This document shows positions 62,985 through 64,000 of a DNA stretch of 64,000 nt, one piece after another. Position 1 is the stretch's first letter, and each line of letters begins with the position of its first letter. The stretch lies in assembly GCA_035222895.1 (NCBI GenBank), contig JAVYIG010004985.1, positions 62,001-126,000 on the forward strand, read 5' to 3'. Below the pieces are notes generated by a model. That model had not been told where the DNA came from. It did no database searches and saw only the letters and a list, made by a program, of their open reading frames with translations. The translations under genes and the position numbers were made by a program. Origin of the DNA: Strongylocentrotus droebachiensis. Its lineage: Eukaryota > Echinodermata > Echinoidea > Camarodonta > Strongylocentrotidae.

Positions 62985-64000
62985 TTATCTTCTTTCTCTA
63001 ATAATTTCATTAAACTATAAAAGGTCAAAGCTTCCGCGCCTCGCGCGGAAGGGGGAAATGAATTAAAACAAGGAATAAGAATCAGGAATGGGACAACGAA
63101 TCATCTTCTTTCTCTAATAATTTAATGAAACGTCAAAGCTTCCGCGCGTCGCGCGGGAGAGGGGAAACTGAATTCAGACAATGATTAAGAATCGAGAACG
63201 GTACAACGAATCGTCTTCTTTCTCTAATAATTTAATGAAATGTCAAAGCTTCCGCTCTTCGCGCGGGAGGGGGTGAAACTCAATTCAGACAAGGATTAAG
63301 AGTCGAGAACGGTACAACGAATCGTCTTCTTTCTCTAATGATTTAATGAAACGTCAAAGCTTCCGCGCTTCGCGCGGGAGGGGTTGAAACTCAATTCAGA
63401 CAAGGACTAAGAGTCGAGAACGATACAACGAATCGTCTTCTTTCTCTAATGATTTAATGAAACGTCAAAGCTTCCGCGCTTCGCGCGGGAGGGGGTGAAA
63501 CTCAATTCAGACAAGGATTAAGAGTCGAGAACGGAACAACGAATCGTCTTCTTTCTCTAATGATGTAATGAAACGTCGAAGCTTCCGCGCTTCGCGCGGG
63601 AGGGGGTGTAACTCAATTCAGACAAGGATTAAGAGTCGAGAACGGTACAACGAATCGTCTTCTTTCTCTAATGATTTAATGAAACGTCAAAGCTTCCGCG
63701 CTTCGCGCGGGAGGGGGTGAAACTCAATTCAGACAAGGATTAAGAGTCGAGAACGGTACAACGAATCGTCTTCTTTCTCTAAGGATTTAATGAAACGTCA
63801 AAGCTTCCGCGCTTCGCGCGGGAGAGGGTATAACTCAATTCAGACAAGGATTAAGAGTCGAGAATGGTACAACGAATCGTCTTCTTTCTCTAATGATTTA
63901 ATGAAACGTCAAAGCTTCCGCGCTTCGCGCGGGAGGGGGTGAAACTCAATTCAGACAAGGATTAAGAGTCGAGAACGGTACAACGAATCGTCTTCTTTCT
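62985..64000. repeat. 111-bp satellite array, running past the window end
   Basis: TCGTCTTCTTTCTCTAATGA starts at 63211, 63322, 63433, 63544, 63655, 63766, 63877 and 63988: an exact 111-bp period. Each unit carries CTTCCGCGCTTCGCGCGGGA, which contains a GC-rich palindrome, and GATTAAGAGTCGAGAACGG. Units near 62985-63130 are more diverged (CCTCGCGCGGAAG), as expected at an array edge. Confidence 0.95.

Overview
This is an intron-rich, AT-rich animal genomic window with no prokaryotic features. Multi-exon genes with GT-AG introns, dense MITEs and tRNA-derived SINEs ending in (ATT)n, a DIRS retrotransposon, PIF/Harbinger and Helitron elements, TTAGGG telomere-type repeats and long CT/C runs point to a marine invertebrate deuterostome. 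An echinoderm (sea urchin-like) is my best guess from overall repeat style; the species cannot be fixed by reading.

Layout. 1-4857: a young Ty3/gypsy LTR retrotransposon (minus strand) with an intact PR-RT-RH-IN frame but almost no gag. 5261-5704: a TIR element carrying a decayed reverse-transcriptase fragment. 6316-10930: a three-exon dithiol glutaredoxin gene (plus, 117 aa). 11-22 kb: gene-poor DNA with MITEs, SINEs, a 52-bp minisatellite, a Helitron-like 3' end, a GC-rich island and CT-rich microsatellites. 22798-37355: VPS26 (retromer subunit, minus), eight exons read in full plus an inferred Met-only first exon. Its fourth intron holds a Harbinger transposon (27002-35039, 3-bp duplication ATT), and an intact DIRS retrotransposon (28172-33182) lies inside the intron of that Harbinger's own Myb-like gene, so there are three nested levels. 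40906-51994: MFAP1 (spliceosome protein, plus), ten exons, 505 aa, divergent from VPS26. 53-64 kb: no gene recognised; a segmental duplication (55.6 and 58.4 kb) one copy of which gained a SINE and a telomeric block, a hAT-type MITE with an 8-bp duplication, and a 111-bp satellite running off the window end.

The least ordinary signal is in the host genes. Exon edges are repeatedly copied in tandem: the MFAP1 exon 4 donor (three extra copies), exon 6 acceptor (one extra), exon 7 acceptor (four extra, alternating with CTT/CTC tracts) and the end of the last coding exon (about four extra copies in the 3' UTR). Smaller cases occur in VPS26 exon 5 and the glutaredoxin 5' region. Other notable points are a complete DIRS inverted-repeat/ICR architecture whose junction predicts the insertion trinucleotide, a Helitron whose 151-bp repeats each carry direct AGGTCA (DR1-type) half-sites, and an interstitial telomeric block whose pre-insertion sequence survives in the neighbouring duplicate.

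Functionally, the three host genes are unrelated housekeeping genes (redox, endosomal sorting, splicing). VPS26 and MFAP1 are head-to-head, with about 2 kb between their likely starts.
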